24,538 bases of DNA from JBJEQG01 sp051881635 (GCA_051881635.1 JBJEQG010000031.1:1-24538), one strand, 5' to 3'; shown: positions 15,349-24,111, numbered from the stretch's first letter. Notes: generated by a model from the sequence alone, not told the origin. Made by a program: numbers and translations.

Positions 15349-18300
15349 ATGGCGTTTTTGAAATCTTTGTTTGGCAGTGCCAGCAAGAAAGACTTGAAAA
15401 AAATACGACCGATTGTTGATAAGGTTTTAAGTTTGGAGGATACTTACGCTAAATATACAGATGACGAACTGCGTGAACAAACACAGAAATTTAAGGAAAG
15501 ACTGAAAAACGGAGAAACTTTGGACGATATTTTACCCGAAGCGTTTGCTGTATGCCGTGAGGGTGCATGGCGTGTTTTGGGCATGAAACATTATCGTGTG
15601 CAGATTATCGGCGGTATTATTTTGCATTTGGGGCGTATCAGCGAAATGAAAACAGGTGAAGGCAAAACCTTAGTGGCAACATTGCCTGCCTATTTGAATG
15701 CTTTAAACGGTGAGGGCGTTCATGTTGTTACTGTCAATGAATATTTAGCTCGCCGTGACGCCGAGTGGATGGGTAAGTTATATCGTTTCTTGGGTTTGAC
15801 AGTCGGTATTTTGCAGCACGACTCTACAAGTGAACAGAGAAAGGCAGCGTATGCGGCTGATATTACTTATGCAACAAATAATGAATTAGGTTTTGACTAT
15901 TTGCGTGACAACATGGTCGTTTATAAGGACCAAAAAGTACAGCGTGGTCATGCATTTGCGATTGTCGATGAGGTGGACTCTATCCTTATTGATGAGGCAA
16001 GAACGCCGCTGATTATTTCAGGTCAGGGTGATAAATCCACAGACCTGTATGAGAAGGCAGATAAGTTTGCAAAAACTTTGAAATATGAAAAAGTTACCGA
16101 AATTGACGCCAAAGAGGATAACGACGCCTTGTATGAAGAAAAGGGCATTGACTATATCATTGACGAAAAGGCAAAGACAGCAACCTTAACACCGGTCGGT
16201 GTTAAAAAAGCTGAGGCATATTTTAACCTTACAAACCTGACCGACCCCGAAAATATTACCATTCAGCACCATATCAATCAGGCAATTAAAGCTAACGGTG
16301 TAATGAAGCGTGATATTGCCTATGTCGTAAATGAAAAGGGCGAGGTTATCATTGTTGACGAATTTACAGGCCGTTTGATGTACGGACGCCGTTATAATGA
16401 AGGTCTGCATCAGGCTATTGAGGCAAAAGAGGGCGTTAAGGTTGAGCGTGAGAGCAAAACTTTGGCAACCATTACTTTCCAAAACTTTTTCAGACTCTAT
16501 AAGAAACTGTCAGGTATGACAGGTACGGCTATGACAGAGGTTAATGAATTTGCGGAGATTTACAGACTCGATGTTGTCGAAATCCCGACAAACAAGCCGA
16601 TTCAGCGTATTGATTATCCCGACTATATTTTCAAAACCGAACAGGGTAAATTTACGGCATTGATTCGTGATATTATTGAGGCTCACGAAAAAGGACAGCC
16701 TGTATTGGTTGGTACGGTATCCATTGAAAAATCTGAGATTTTGAGTGCCATGCTCAAAAAGCATGGAATTAAGCATAATGTTTTGAATGCGAAAATGCAC
16801 GCAAAAGAGGCTGAAATTGTTGCACAGGCAGGCAAGCTCGGTGCGGTTACGATTGCAACCAATATGGCAGGTCGTGGTACGGATATTATGCTTGGCGGTA
16901 ATGCCGAATATCTGGCAAAGGCGGAAATGCGTCGCAAGAACTATTCTGAGGAATTGATTAGCGAGGCGACAGGTTATGCCGAAACGCAGGACGAGGAAAT
17001 TCTCGAAGCCCGTAAGACCTTTGCGGAACTTTTGGCAAGATATAAGGAAGAAATCAAGGACGAGGCGGAAAAAGTCAGAGAAGCAGGCGGTTTGTTTATC
17101 ATGGGTACGGAGCGTCATGAGTCACGCCGTATTGATAACCAGCTCAGAGGTCGTTCAGGCCGTCAGGGTGACCCCGGCATGAGCCGTTTTTATCTGTCTG
17201 CTGAGGACGAGTTAATTCGTCTGTTTGCAGGTGACCGCATTTCCAAAATTATGGAAACATTGGGTGATGCGGAAGATGTGCCGATTGAGAGCAAGATGCT
17301 GTCCAAAGCTGTTGAGAATGCACAGTCCAAAGTTGAGGACAGAAACTTCATGATTCGTAAGAGTGTATTGGAATATGACGATGTTATGAACCGTCAGCGT
17401 GAGATTATTTATACACAAAGAGATCAGGTTCTGAATGGCGAGAACATTCGTGACCAAATCGTAAATATGATTAAAGACACCGTAACCAATATTGTTGACC
17501 GCTATATTGTCGGTGATGATAAAGATGCATGGAATTTGGAGGGAATGAGAGAATACTTAAAAGGCTGGCTCTTGAACGATGAAGATGAACAGGAGTTTAT
17601 CTATACCGAAGATGAGCTGGACAAGTTGGAGCGTGACTACCTTGTTGAAACACTCTGTGCAAAGGCAGAGAAAATGTACGAGGAAGGCGAAAAACTCATT
17701 CCGGAAGAAAGTATGCGTGAGATTGAGCGTGTTTATCTCCTCAAAAATGTTGACCGTTATTGGATGGACCACATTGACGATATGGACCAACTGAAACAGG
17801 GTATCCGTTTGCGTTCTTATGGTCAGCATGACCCCGTTGTTGAATACCGTGTTGAAGGTTTTGATATGTTTGACGAGATGATTGCCGCCATTCGTGAAGA
17901 TACAAGCAAAATGCTTTTGGTTGTGCCGAGAAATATTCAGGCACAAATTCAGCAGAAAAACGCCATGAAAGAGTTGGCGTTAAAGCGTACGGCAGGTGGC
18001 AGAGCCAGAGCCGCCGCACAGGCTGCCGCCAAAGCACAGGCGGCCTTGAAACAAGCACAAAATGAGGCGGGTGCAGGTATTGTTCCGGGCGAAACCATTA
18101 CTTTGGAGTTTTCCGCAAAACCACAGGAAAATGTAAAAGCTGAAAATCAGGAAGCGGTTTCCGAGAATGAAAATACAGCGGCTGTTGAAGAAGAAACTGA
18201 GAAAAAAGCGGAAGAAAAATCCGAAACGGCTGTTTCTGAGGAAGATATTAAGGCGGTTGCCGAGAAATATACCGAGCGTGAGCAGATTGCAAAACCGACC

Positions 18301-18435
18301 GCAACCAATGCAGACGGTTCTGAAACAACAGGCAGAACTGTCAGAAAGTCGGCAAAAGACAAGGTTGGTAGAAATGACCCGTGTCCATGCGGCAGTGGCT
18401 TGAAGTACAAGAAATGTTGCGGAAAGGACAAATAA
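15349..18435 (+). CDS. secA: Preprotein translocase ATPase SecA, long form
   Basis: SecA pushes unfolded preproteins through SecYEG using ATP. Walker A MKTGEGKT is at residues 100-107 and the Walker B motif DEVD at 207-210. The preprotein cross-linking and helical scaffold domains follow, with conserved blocks TIATNMAGRGTDI, GGLFIMGTERHESRRIDNQLRGRSGRQGDPG and RSYGQHDPVVEYRVEGF. An insertion of charged helix lies near 545-590, before GGLFIMGT. A linker from about 873 to 1005 is first Ala/Gln-rich, then Glu-rich. The SEC-C zinc motif ends it (C1012, C1014, C1023, C1024), usually for SecB or ribosome contact. At 1028 residues it is longer than B. subtilis SecA (841), mostly through the insertion and linker. 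The ATG has GAGGTGA just upstream. Confidence 0.98.
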   Translation: MAFLKSLFGSASKKDLKKIRPIVDKVLSLEDTYAKYTDDELREQTQKFKERLKNGETLDDILPEAFAVCREGAWRVLGMKHYRVQIIGGIILHLGRISEMKTGEGKTLVATLPAYLNALNGEGVHVVTVNEYLARRDAEWMGKLYRFLGLTVGILQHDSTSEQRKAAYAADITYATNNELGFDYLRDNMVVYKDQKVQRGHAFAIVDEVDSILIDEARTPLIISGQGDKSTDLYEKADKFAKTLKYEKVTEIDAKEDNDALYEEKGIDYIIDEKAKTATLTPVGVKKAEAYFNLTNLTDPENITIQHHINQAIKANGVMKRDIAYVVNEKGEVIIVDEFTGRLMYGRRYNEGLHQAIEAKEGVKVERESKTLATITFQNFFRLYKKLSGMTGTAMTEVNEFAEIYRLDVVEIPTNKPIQRIDYPDYIFKTEQGKFTALIRDIIEAHEKGQPVLVGTVSIEKSEILSAMLKKHGIKHNVLNAKMHAKEAEIVAQAGKLGAVTIATNMAGRGTDIMLGGNAEYLAKAEMRRKNYSEELISEATGYAETQDEEILEARKTFAELLARYKEEIKDEAEKVREAGGLFIMGTERHESRRIDNQLRGRSGRQGDPGMSRFYLSAEDELIRLFAGDRISKIMETLGDAEDVPIESKMLSKAVENAQSKVEDRNFMIRKSVLEYDDVMNRQREIIYTQRDQVLNGENIRDQIVNMIKDTVTNIVDRYIVGDDKDAWNLEGMREYLKGWLLNDEDEQEFIYTEDELDKLERDYLVETLCAKAEKMYEEGEKLIPEESMREIERVYLLKNVDRYWMDHIDDMDQLKQGIRLRSYGQHDPVVEYRVEGFDMFDEMIAAIREDTSKMLLVVPRNIQAQIQQKNAMKELALKRTAGGRARAAAQAAAKAQAALKQAQNEAGAGIVPGETITLEFSAKPQENVKAENQEAVSENENTAAVEEETEKKAEEKSETAVSEEDIKAVAEKYTEREQIAKPTATNADGSETTGRTVRKSAKDKVGRNDPCPCGSGLKYKKCCGKDK

Positions 18436-18438
18436 AGT

Positions 18439-18484
18439 AAAGTCTATCAGTCGGATTGAATGTCAGTCCGACTGACACTTTTAT
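18439..18484 (+). terminator. Probable terminator after secA
   Basis: A 9-bp stem TCAGTCGGA/TCCGACTGA (18447-18455 and 18467-18475), extended by an outer AAAGT/ACTTT pairing (18439-18443 and 18477-18481) and followed by a short T-rich tail. The tail is weak, so read-through into the lipoprotein gene is possible; I see no clear separate promoter for that gene. Confidence 0.6.
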
Positions 18485-18512
18485 ATTGCCTGTTCTGTAA
18501 GGAGTGATGAAG

Positions 18513-19154
18513 ATGAAAAGGAAAATGATTGCTATAGGCTTATGTATGGTATCTTTGCTGGCATTGACGGCTTGTACGGCATCAAAAGAAACGGAAACAA
18601 GTTCTGAAAAAAAATCGTCCTCTGTGGAAACGAGTACGGTCAGCGAAGAAAGCAAAGAGAAAATTAAAACGACAAAATCAACGATTGATACACCTCTTTC
18701 TGTTGAAACATGGAGTGTATGCGGAAAATATTGTACCAAAACGGAAAGCTATGAAAATGTCCCCATTCGTGTAACAAAGATTATTCGAGGCGATGATGCA
18801 AATCAAAAAGTAAAATCCTTTATGGAGACACATGACGGTTATGATTATTCTGAACCGGAGAACGGTAAAGAATGGGTTGCAGCCGTATATGAAATCAATC
18901 TGGACAGTTTCACCGTTGGAAAAACAGGAGCAGACCCGTCCATAACGGCTCGTGTGTGTGGTACGGACGGCGGCAATCTGGTGCTGAATGATGAACAATA
19001 TTATTCAACGGTTTTGACGCTGGCGGAAGATAAATATGCCTATGACGGAACGGTTGAAGGTATGGTGGCATTTGTACTACCAAAAGCATTGACGGAGTAT
19101 CGCATTGTTTTTGGAGAGTATAACGAACAATGTGCCTATTTTTCAGGCGTATAA
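18513..19154 (+). CDS. Small lipoprotein, DUF4352-like
   Basis: A 213-residue exported lipoprotein. The signal peptide has KRK, a hydrophobic stretch and a lipobox LTAC with lipidated cysteine at residue 21. A Ser/Glu/Lys-rich linker follows (about 22-55). The rest is a beta-rich domain with a pattern like DUF4352 immunoglobulin-type folds (GKEWVAAVYEINLDSF, then FVLPKALTEYRIVFGEY near the end). The ATG at 18513 was chosen because AAGGAG (18499-18504) is then eight bases away; ATG at 18507 is too close. It stands between secA and the rimP operon, probably as a single gene or as a secA read-through partner. The ligand or role is not known. Confidence 0.8.
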   Translation: MKRKMIAIGLCMVSLLALTACTASKETETSSEKKSSSVETSTVSEESKEKIKTTKSTIDTPLSVETWSVCGKYCTKTESYENVPIRVTKIIRGDDANQKVKSFMETHDGYDYSEPENGKEWVAAVYEINLDSFTVGKTGADPSITARVCGTDGGNLVLNDEQYYSTVLTLAEDKYAYDGTVEGMVAFVLPKALTEYRIVFGEYNEQCAYFSGV

Positions 19155-19178
19155 ATCAAAGTATGCTAAAAATTTTAC

Positions 19179-19207
19179 TTGCATATTGACTTTCAGTGTG
19201 ATAGAAT
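19179..19207 (+). promoter_or_regulatory. Extended -10 promoter of the rimP-nusA-infB operon
   Basis: A -35 TTGCAT (19179-19184), 17-bp spacer, TGA with -10 TAGAAT (19202-19207). The start of transcription near 19214 would give a leader of about 115 bases containing both hairpins at 19230-19301. Confidence 0.65.
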
Positions 19208-19229
19208 AGTATCGTAGTATAGTGAGGTT

Positions 19230-19301
19230 TAAAAGAGTGGGGCGACCCGCTCTTTTATCATTATTAAAGAGATGTAGTTTTTTGATAGGACTGCACTCTT
19301 T
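19230..19301 (+). promoter_or_regulatory. nusA-operon leader with two competing hairpins (likely attenuator)
   Basis: Hairpin 1 (19230-19257) is a 12-bp stem with a GCGA tetraloop, one G-U pair, and a T-rich but interrupted tail, as in a weak intrinsic terminator. Hairpin 2 (19266-19301) is an 11-bp stem with one bulge. The 5' arm of hairpin 1 (AAAGAGTG, 19232-19239) is also fully complementary to the 3' arm of hairpin 2 (CACTCTTT, 19294-19301), so two exclusive folds exist. In B. subtilis the same operon is known to be attenuated by NusA-dependent termination in its leader. The mechanism here is inferred. Confidence 0.6.
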
Positions 19302-19328
19302 GTCATACAGGTAGAAAGGACTGAATTT

Positions 19329-19808
19329 ATGCCGAAACATAAACAGGGAAGTACGGTTGAAATCGTTACGGAAATTGTAAAGCCGATTGTTGAAGAATTT
19401 GGACTTTCATTGTGGGATGTTCGTTTTGTAAAAGAAGGTGCGATGTGGTATTTGCGTATCTTCATTGATAAGGACAGCGGTGTTACAATCGAGGACTGCG
19501 AAAATGTTACCCGTGCTATTGATGAGCCGTTGGACCGTGCCGACCCGATTGAACAAAATTATTGTTTGGAGGTTTCTTCTCCCGGCATTGAAAGAGAACT
19601 TATCAAACCCGAGCATTTTGATGCCTTTTTGGGTGCACCCGTAATGATTAAAACCATACGGCCGCTTGAAAACGGTGTGAGAGAACTGAAAGGTACACTT
19701 GTTGCCCATGACAAAGACACTGTGACTGTGGTTTTGGATAACGGTGTTCAGAAAACTTTGGGCAAAAAAGAAACAGTATATGTTAAGTTGGACGATTTTG
19801 AACTTTAA
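19329..19808 (+). CDS. rimP: Ribosome maturation factor RimP
   Basis: A 159-residue protein needed for maturation of the 30S subunit. The N-terminal alpha/beta domain (about 8-85) has the family signature around residues 65-92 (DRADPIEQNYCLEVSSPGIER). The C-terminal SH3-like domain (about 90-159) contains the family run GVRELKGTLVAHDKDTV. The length is as usual for the family. The ATG has GAAAGGA upstream. It is the first gene of the rimP-nusA-ylxR-ylxQ-infB operon, preceded by the structured leader. Confidence 0.97.
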   Translation: MPKHKQGSTVEIVTEIVKPIVEEFGLSLWDVRFVKEGAMWYLRIFIDKDSGVTIEDCENVTRAIDEPLDRADPIEQNYCLEVSSPGIERELIKPEHFDAFLGAPVMIKTIRPLENGVRELKGTLVAHDKDTVTVVLDNGVQKTLGKKETVYVKLDDFEL

Positions 19809-19828
19809 TAAATGGAGGATTCAGGAAA

Positions 19829-20971
19829 ATGAAGAGGGAGATAAAGAAAACAGCCCAAACCAGCAATAATAACGAGGAATTATTCGAGGCATTGCGTATG
19901 CTCCAAGAGGAAAGGGGCATTCCGATGGACTACATGATGGCACAAATTCAAAAAGCCATAATTACGGCATGTAAAAATACCTACGGAAACAATGACGATG
20001 CCAAGGTTATTATGGAACCGGAAACAAATCGTTTTGAGGTTTTACTCTATAAAACTGTCGTGGAAAATGTACAGGACCCGAATCGTGAGGTTGCTTATGA
20101 AGCAGCCAAAAAGCTGTCAGCACTTGTGGGATTAAATCAAAAGGTAGCTGTTCGTCTTGACCCGAAACAGTTTGGGCGTATTGCAATCTCCACAGTTAGA
20201 AGCATTATTCGTCAGGGTATCCGTGACGGTGAGAAAAACCAAATGTTGGCGGAGTTCCAAAGCAAAAAAGAAGAAATTGTTACCGCTGATGTCGAGAGAA
20301 TTGACCCTAAAACAGGCAATATCACACTGCGTTTGGGTAAGGCAATTGCCGTTTTGCCCAAGAGTGAACAGGTTGGTACGGAGAATGTTCGTGAAGGCGG
20401 TCAGTTAAAAGTTTATGTCGTTGATGTCAAGACAAGCGACAAAGGTCCTCGTGCTTTACTCTCCCGTACACACCCTGATTTGGTTAAAAGACTTTTCGAG
20501 AGGGAAGTTCCTGAAATTTATGACGGTACGGTTGTTATTAAGTCAATTTCCCGTGAGGCGGGTTCAAGAACAAAATTAGCCGTATTAAGCACAAATCCTG
20601 ATGTTGACGCAATCGGTGCTTGTATAGGCACAGGCGGTGCAAGAGTTAGAACAATTGTTGAGGAACTGAATGGCGAAAAGATTGATATTATCGAATACAG
20701 TGAGGACGCAAGCAAGTTTGTTGCGGCGGCATTGTCCCCGTCTGAGGTTGTCAAAGTAGAGCTTGACGAGGAAAATCCGAAAGTATGTAAGGTTACCGTA
20801 CCCGACAGCCAGCTTTCTCTTGCAATCGGCAATAAAGGTCAAAATGTTCGTTTGGCGGCAAAACTGACGGGCTATAAAATTGACATTCGTCCCGAAAGCG
20901 GTTCATTTGATGATGATAATGCTAATGATGAAACCGATTATATCGGTGACGGTTTGGACAGCGAGGAATAA
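19829..20971 (+). CDS. nusA: Transcription termination/antitermination factor NusA
   Basis: A 380-residue RNA polymerase-binding elongation factor that promotes pausing and hairpin-dependent termination. The N-terminal domain spans about 1-130. The S1 domain is around 140-205 (VTADVERIDPKTGNITLRLG to PRALLSRTHPDL). KH1 has GACIGTGGARV near 262, and KH2 has AIGNKGQNVRLAAKL near 331. The last 25 residues are acidic (FDDDNANDETDYIGDGLDSEE area), with no C-terminal AR repeats as expected for Gram-positives. The ATG has GGAGG about ten bases upstream, 20 bases after rimP. It may control its own operon through the leader hairpins. Confidence 0.98.
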   Translation: MKREIKKTAQTSNNNEELFEALRMLQEERGIPMDYMMAQIQKAIITACKNTYGNNDDAKVIMEPETNRFEVLLYKTVVENVQDPNREVAYEAAKKLSALVGLNQKVAVRLDPKQFGRIAISTVRSIIRQGIRDGEKNQMLAEFQSKKEEIVTADVERIDPKTGNITLRLGKAIAVLPKSEQVGTENVREGGQLKVYVVDVKTSDKGPRALLSRTHPDLVKRLFEREVPEIYDGTVVIKSISREAGSRTKLAVLSTNPDVDAIGACIGTGGARVRTIVEELNGEKIDIIEYSEDASKFVAAALSPSEVVKVELDEENPKVCKVTVPDSQLSLAIGNKGQNVRLAAKLTGYKIDIRPESGSFDDDNANDETDYIGDGLDSEE

Positions 20972-21014
20972 AAGATAAATTATAACGAATACATTGAAAA
21001 GGCAGATGAGTGTC

Positions 21015-21314
21015 ATGCACCAAAAAAAAGTCCCTATGCGGAAATGTGTCGGCTGCGGCGAAATGAAAGAAAAAAAACAGTTGGTTCGTATCGTCAAAGC
21101 ACCCGATACAACAGATGAAAACGGCGAGATAATTCAAAAGGGTGTTTTATCGGTAGATATTACGGGGAAAAAGTCGGGGCGTGGTGCGTATATCTGCCGA
21201 AATCCGCAATGTCTTGCGGCAGCCAAAAAGGCAAGAAGGTTGGAGAAAACCTTTTCATGTAAAATGCCTGATGAAATCTATGACGATTTAGAAAAACAGC
21301 TTTCGGGGGAGTGA
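21015..21314 (+). CDS. ylxR: YlxR-family RNA-binding protein (RnpM-like)
   Basis: A protein of about 99 residues of the YlxR family. Its hallmarks are KKVPMRKCVGCGEMKEKKQLVRIV at the start and GRGAYICRNPQCLAAAKKARRLEKTF in the middle. Two cysteine pairs (RKCVGC and CRNPQC) could bind zinc; the B. subtilis protein lacks some of them. In B. subtilis the protein has been reported to bind RNase P RNA and modulate the enzyme. The start is uncertain. ATG 21015 gives the usual short lead-in before the KK-P-RKC motif, with AAAAGG 12 bases upstream. ATG 21006 (spacing three) and TTG 20994 (no site) are possible but less likely. It lies between nusA and ylxQ. Confidence 0.9.
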   Translation: MHQKKVPMRKCVGCGEMKEKKQLVRIVKAPDTTDENGEIIQKGVLSVDITGKKSGRGAYICRNPQCLAAAKKARRLEKTFSCKMPDEIYDDLEKQLSGE

Positions 21315-21363
21315 GTGTAAGTTTGAGAAAAACACATTGTCTGAGAAGGGAAGGATTTTTGGA

Positions 21364-21690
21364 ATGAATAGTCAACTGTTGTCGTTTTTGGGTATTGCAC
21401 GGCGAGCCAATGCTTTAACATTAGGATTTGACCCGACGGTAGAGGCAATGAGTGAAGGCAAAGTCTGTCTTTTGCTCTTGACGGAGGATTTATCTTCCCG
21501 AACTCTTAGAAATATTACGGCGGCAGCCCAAAAAAACCGTGTTCAGACAATAGTGTTGGAGAATACATCTATGGATCAAATCGGAGCCGCAATCGGAAAG
21601 CGGACAGGTATTGTGGCAGTTAATGATGAAGGCTTTTCAAACAAGCTGAAAACACTTTGCGGCAATTCAAGACAGGAGGAATGTTTATGA
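21364..21690 (+). CDS. ylxQ: L7Ae/YlxQ-family ribosomal-like RNA-binding protein
   Basis: A 108-residue protein of the L7Ae/L30e/S12e family, known to bind kink-turn RNAs. The start NSQLLSFLGIARRANALTLGFDP and the block KVCLLLLTEDLSSRTLRNI match the family well. The core ends with IGKRTGIVAVNDEGFSNKL. The ATG at 21364 has AAGGA (21351-21355) at the right spacing; an in-frame TTG at 21337 lacks one. The final codons overlap the start of infB by four bases (ATGA), so the two are coupled. Confidence 0.93.
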   Translation: MNSQLLSFLGIARRANALTLGFDPTVEAMSEGKVCLLLLTEDLSSRTLRNITAAAQKNRVQTIVLENTSMDQIGAAIGKRTGIVAVNDEGFSNKLKTLCGNSRQEECL

Positions 21691-24035
21691 TAAAATACAA
21701 GTTGAGTGAGGTCGCCAAAGACCTGAATGTATCGAACAGGGAAGTATCTGAGGTTTTGCAGAAGCGTTTAAATGTCAGCAAGAAACCTTCTGCCGTTTTG
21801 ACGGAACAGGAGCTGAATATCATTTTTGAGCATTTCACACAGGCTAATAATCTTCAAAGTTTGGATAAATATTTGGCAAAGCGTGGCGGCGAAAGACCTC
21901 AGGATACGGAACAGGCACAAAAGGCAGCAAAGCCACAACAGCAAGTCGGCGGTAAAAAGCCGCAGGGCGATAAGCCGTCCGTTTCCGCATCGAAAAAGCC
22001 TACCCAAAAAGCGGTATCAGGTGGCAAACCACAGGGAACAACAAATGTAACCGAAACAACCGCTGAACCACGCAGCCGTGTTATTAACACCCGTTCAGCA
22101 CAGGTTGATTTGGAACGCTATAACGAAAAGTATGACCGCTTGGCAAATGAAAAAATGCGTGCGGATACAACAGTTCAAAAGCAAAAGATTACACAGCGTT
22201 CACAGCAAAGGGGTAAGCCGAAAAACTCCCGTAAGGAAACCGAACAGGAGCGTATGCACCGTATTGAAAATGAGCGTAAGGCAAAACCGTTGACCATTAC
22301 CGTACCTGATGAAATTACAGTCGGAGAGTTGGCTGTCCGTCTGAAAGCAACGGGTGCGGAAGTTATTAAAAAACTTATGATGATGGGAACAATGGCGGCG
22401 TTGAACGATGTCATTGATTTTGATACGGCATCTTTGGTTGCGATGGAATTTCATGCCAAAGTTGAAAAAGAGGTTGTTGTGACAATCGAGGAGCGGATTA
22501 TTGACGACAGCGAGGACGAGGACGATAATCTCGTTGAGCGTGCCCCTGTTGTTGTTGTTATGGGCCATGTTGACCATGGTAAAACCTCAATTTTGGACGC
22601 AATCCGCCATGCGAATGTTACTTCCTCTGAGGCAGGTGGTATTACACAGCACATCGGTGCTTATCGTGTTAAGGTTAACGGCAGAAACATTACATTCCTT
22701 GATACACCGGGACATGAAGCGTTTACAACCATGAGAGCCAGAGGTGCTCAGGTTACGGATATTGCAATTTTGGTTGTTGCCGCTGATGACGGTATCATGC
22801 CGCAGACAGTTGAGGCCATAAGCCATGCAAAAGCGGCAGGCGTATCCATTGTTGTTGCAATCAATAAAATGGATAAAGTCGGTGCGAACCCTGAGCGTGT
22901 TAAACAACAGCTTACCGAATACGGCCTTGTCCCCGAAGAATGGGGCGGTGATACACCATGTATTCCCGTATCTGCCCATACAAAAGAGGGCTTGGACGAT
23001 TTGTTGGAAATGGTGCTTTTGGTTGCCGATATGAAAGAACTTAAAGCCAATCCCGACAGAGCCGCAAAAGGTACGGTTATTGAGGCACGACTGGATAAGG
23101 GCAGAGGTACCATTGCCACAATGTTGGTTCAAAACGGTACGCTGAAAGTCGGTGATATTGTTGTTGCAGGTACAACCGTTGGGCGTGTCAGAGCCATGAC
23201 GGACGACAAGGGGCGTTCGGTTAAATCCGCAGGTCCGTCTGTTCCTGTTGAGATTACGGGTTTAGACGATGTTCCGTCAGGCGGTGATATATTTAATGCT
23301 GTTTCAGATGAGCGTTTGGCGAGAGAGCTTGTTGAGCAGAGAAGAAATAAGATTAAAGAGGATAAATTCAATGCCAGAACACAAATTACTTTGGATAACC
23401 TCTTTGATAAGATGAAGTCGGACGAGATTAAGGAACTGAAAATTATTATTAAGGCCGATGTACAGGGTTCTGTTGAGGCGGTGCGTCAGTCTTTGGAAAA
23501 ACTCAGCAACGATGAAGTGCGTGTTAATATCATTTTGGGTGGTGTCGGTGCAATAAGAGAGTCTGATGTTATGCTTGCGTCAGCGTCCAATGCGATTATT
23601 GTCGGCTTTAATGTTCGTCCCGATGCGGTTGCCGAAGAAAATATTAAGCGTGACGGTGTTGATGTCCGTCTGTATAGAGTTATTTATGACTGCATTGAGG
23701 AAATTCAAGCGGCGATGAAAGGTATGTTAGCACCGAAATTCAAGGAAGTTCAGCTTGGCAAGGTTGAGTGCCGTATGACCTATAAGATTACCAATGTCGG
23801 TTTGGTTGCGGGCTGTTATGTAACAAGCGGCAAAATCGAGAGAGGTGCCGATGTGCGTGTTGTTCGTGACGGCATTGTTATCTTTGAAGATAAGATTGCC
23901 TCATTGCAGAGATTTAAAGACTCTGTTCGTGAAGTGGCTCAGGGCTATGAATGTGGTGTAACCCTTGAAAGATTTAGCGATATTAAAGAGGGCGATATTT
24001 TCGAGATTTACCGCATGGAGGAAATAAAGGAATAA
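21687..24035 (+). CDS. infB: Translation initiation factor IF-2
   Basis: A 782-residue GTPase that brings initiator tRNA to the 30S subunit. A short IF2_N domain starts the protein (KLSEVAKDLNVSNREVSEVL), and a second IF2_N-like one lies near 200-250 (ITVGELAVRLKATGAEVIKKLM). Between them is a Lys/Gln/Pro-rich disordered region (about 70-195). The G domain has G1 GHVDHGKT (293-300), G3 DTPGH (339), G4 NKMD (393) and G5 SAH (429). Domains II, III (IIKADVQGSVEAVRQSL) and IV (YEC and FSDIKEGDIFEIYRME) follow in order. The ATG at 21687 overlaps the ylxQ stop and has AGGAGGA six bases upstream. Internal starts for shorter forms are possible but not shown. Confidence 0.98.
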   Translation: MIKYKLSEVAKDLNVSNREVSEVLQKRLNVSKKPSAVLTEQELNIIFEHFTQANNLQSLDKYLAKRGGERPQDTEQAQKAAKPQQQVGGKKPQGDKPSVSASKKPTQKAVSGGKPQGTTNVTETTAEPRSRVINTRSAQVDLERYNEKYDRLANEKMRADTTVQKQKITQRSQQRGKPKNSRKETEQERMHRIENERKAKPLTITVPDEITVGELAVRLKATGAEVIKKLMMMGTMAALNDVIDFDTASLVAMEFHAKVEKEVVVTIEERIIDDSEDEDDNLVERAPVVVVMGHVDHGKTSILDAIRHANVTSSEAGGITQHIGAYRVKVNGRNITFLDTPGHEAFTTMRARGAQVTDIAILVVAADDGIMPQTVEAISHAKAAGVSIVVAINKMDKVGANPERVKQQLTEYGLVPEEWGGDTPCIPVSAHTKEGLDDLLEMVLLVADMKELKANPDRAAKGTVIEARLDKGRGTIATMLVQNGTLKVGDIVVAGTTVGRVRAMTDDKGRSVKSAGPSVPVEITGLDDVPSGGDIFNAVSDERLARELVEQRRNKIKEDKFNARTQITLDNLFDKMKSDEIKELKIIIKADVQGSVEAVRQSLEKLSNDEVRVNIILGGVGAIRESDVMLASASNAIIVGFNVRPDAVAEENIKRDGVDVRLYRVIYDCIEEIQAAMKGMLAPKFKEVQLGKVECRMTYKITNVGLVAGCYVTSGKIERGADVRVVRDGIVIFEDKIASLQRFKDSVREVAQGYECGVTLERFSDIKEGDIFEIYRMEEIKE

Positions 24036-24036
24036 A

Positions 24037-24091
24037 TGCCGACAGCGGCAGTATAAAGTTTCGGACATAATTACAATGATTATGTCCGAAA
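24037..24091 (+). other. Two hairpins downstream of infB, without a T-tract
   Basis: A small TGCCG/CGGCA stem (24037-24050) is followed by a 13-bp perfect inverted repeat (24059-24071 and 24079-24091, core TTTCGGACATAAT) with loop TACAATG. No T-run follows; a ribosome binding site and gene come 10 bases later. It may be an mRNA stability or processing element or a weak terminator. Confidence 0.6.
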
Positions 24092-24111
24092 TGTATATGC
24101 GGAGGAAAAAC

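Noticed and set aside
16510..17118. A 202-codon minus-strand frame inside secA
   Set aside because: It is the shadow of a strongly conserved SecA region. The composition (many Cys, Phe, Arg, Asn) is typical of antisense translation.
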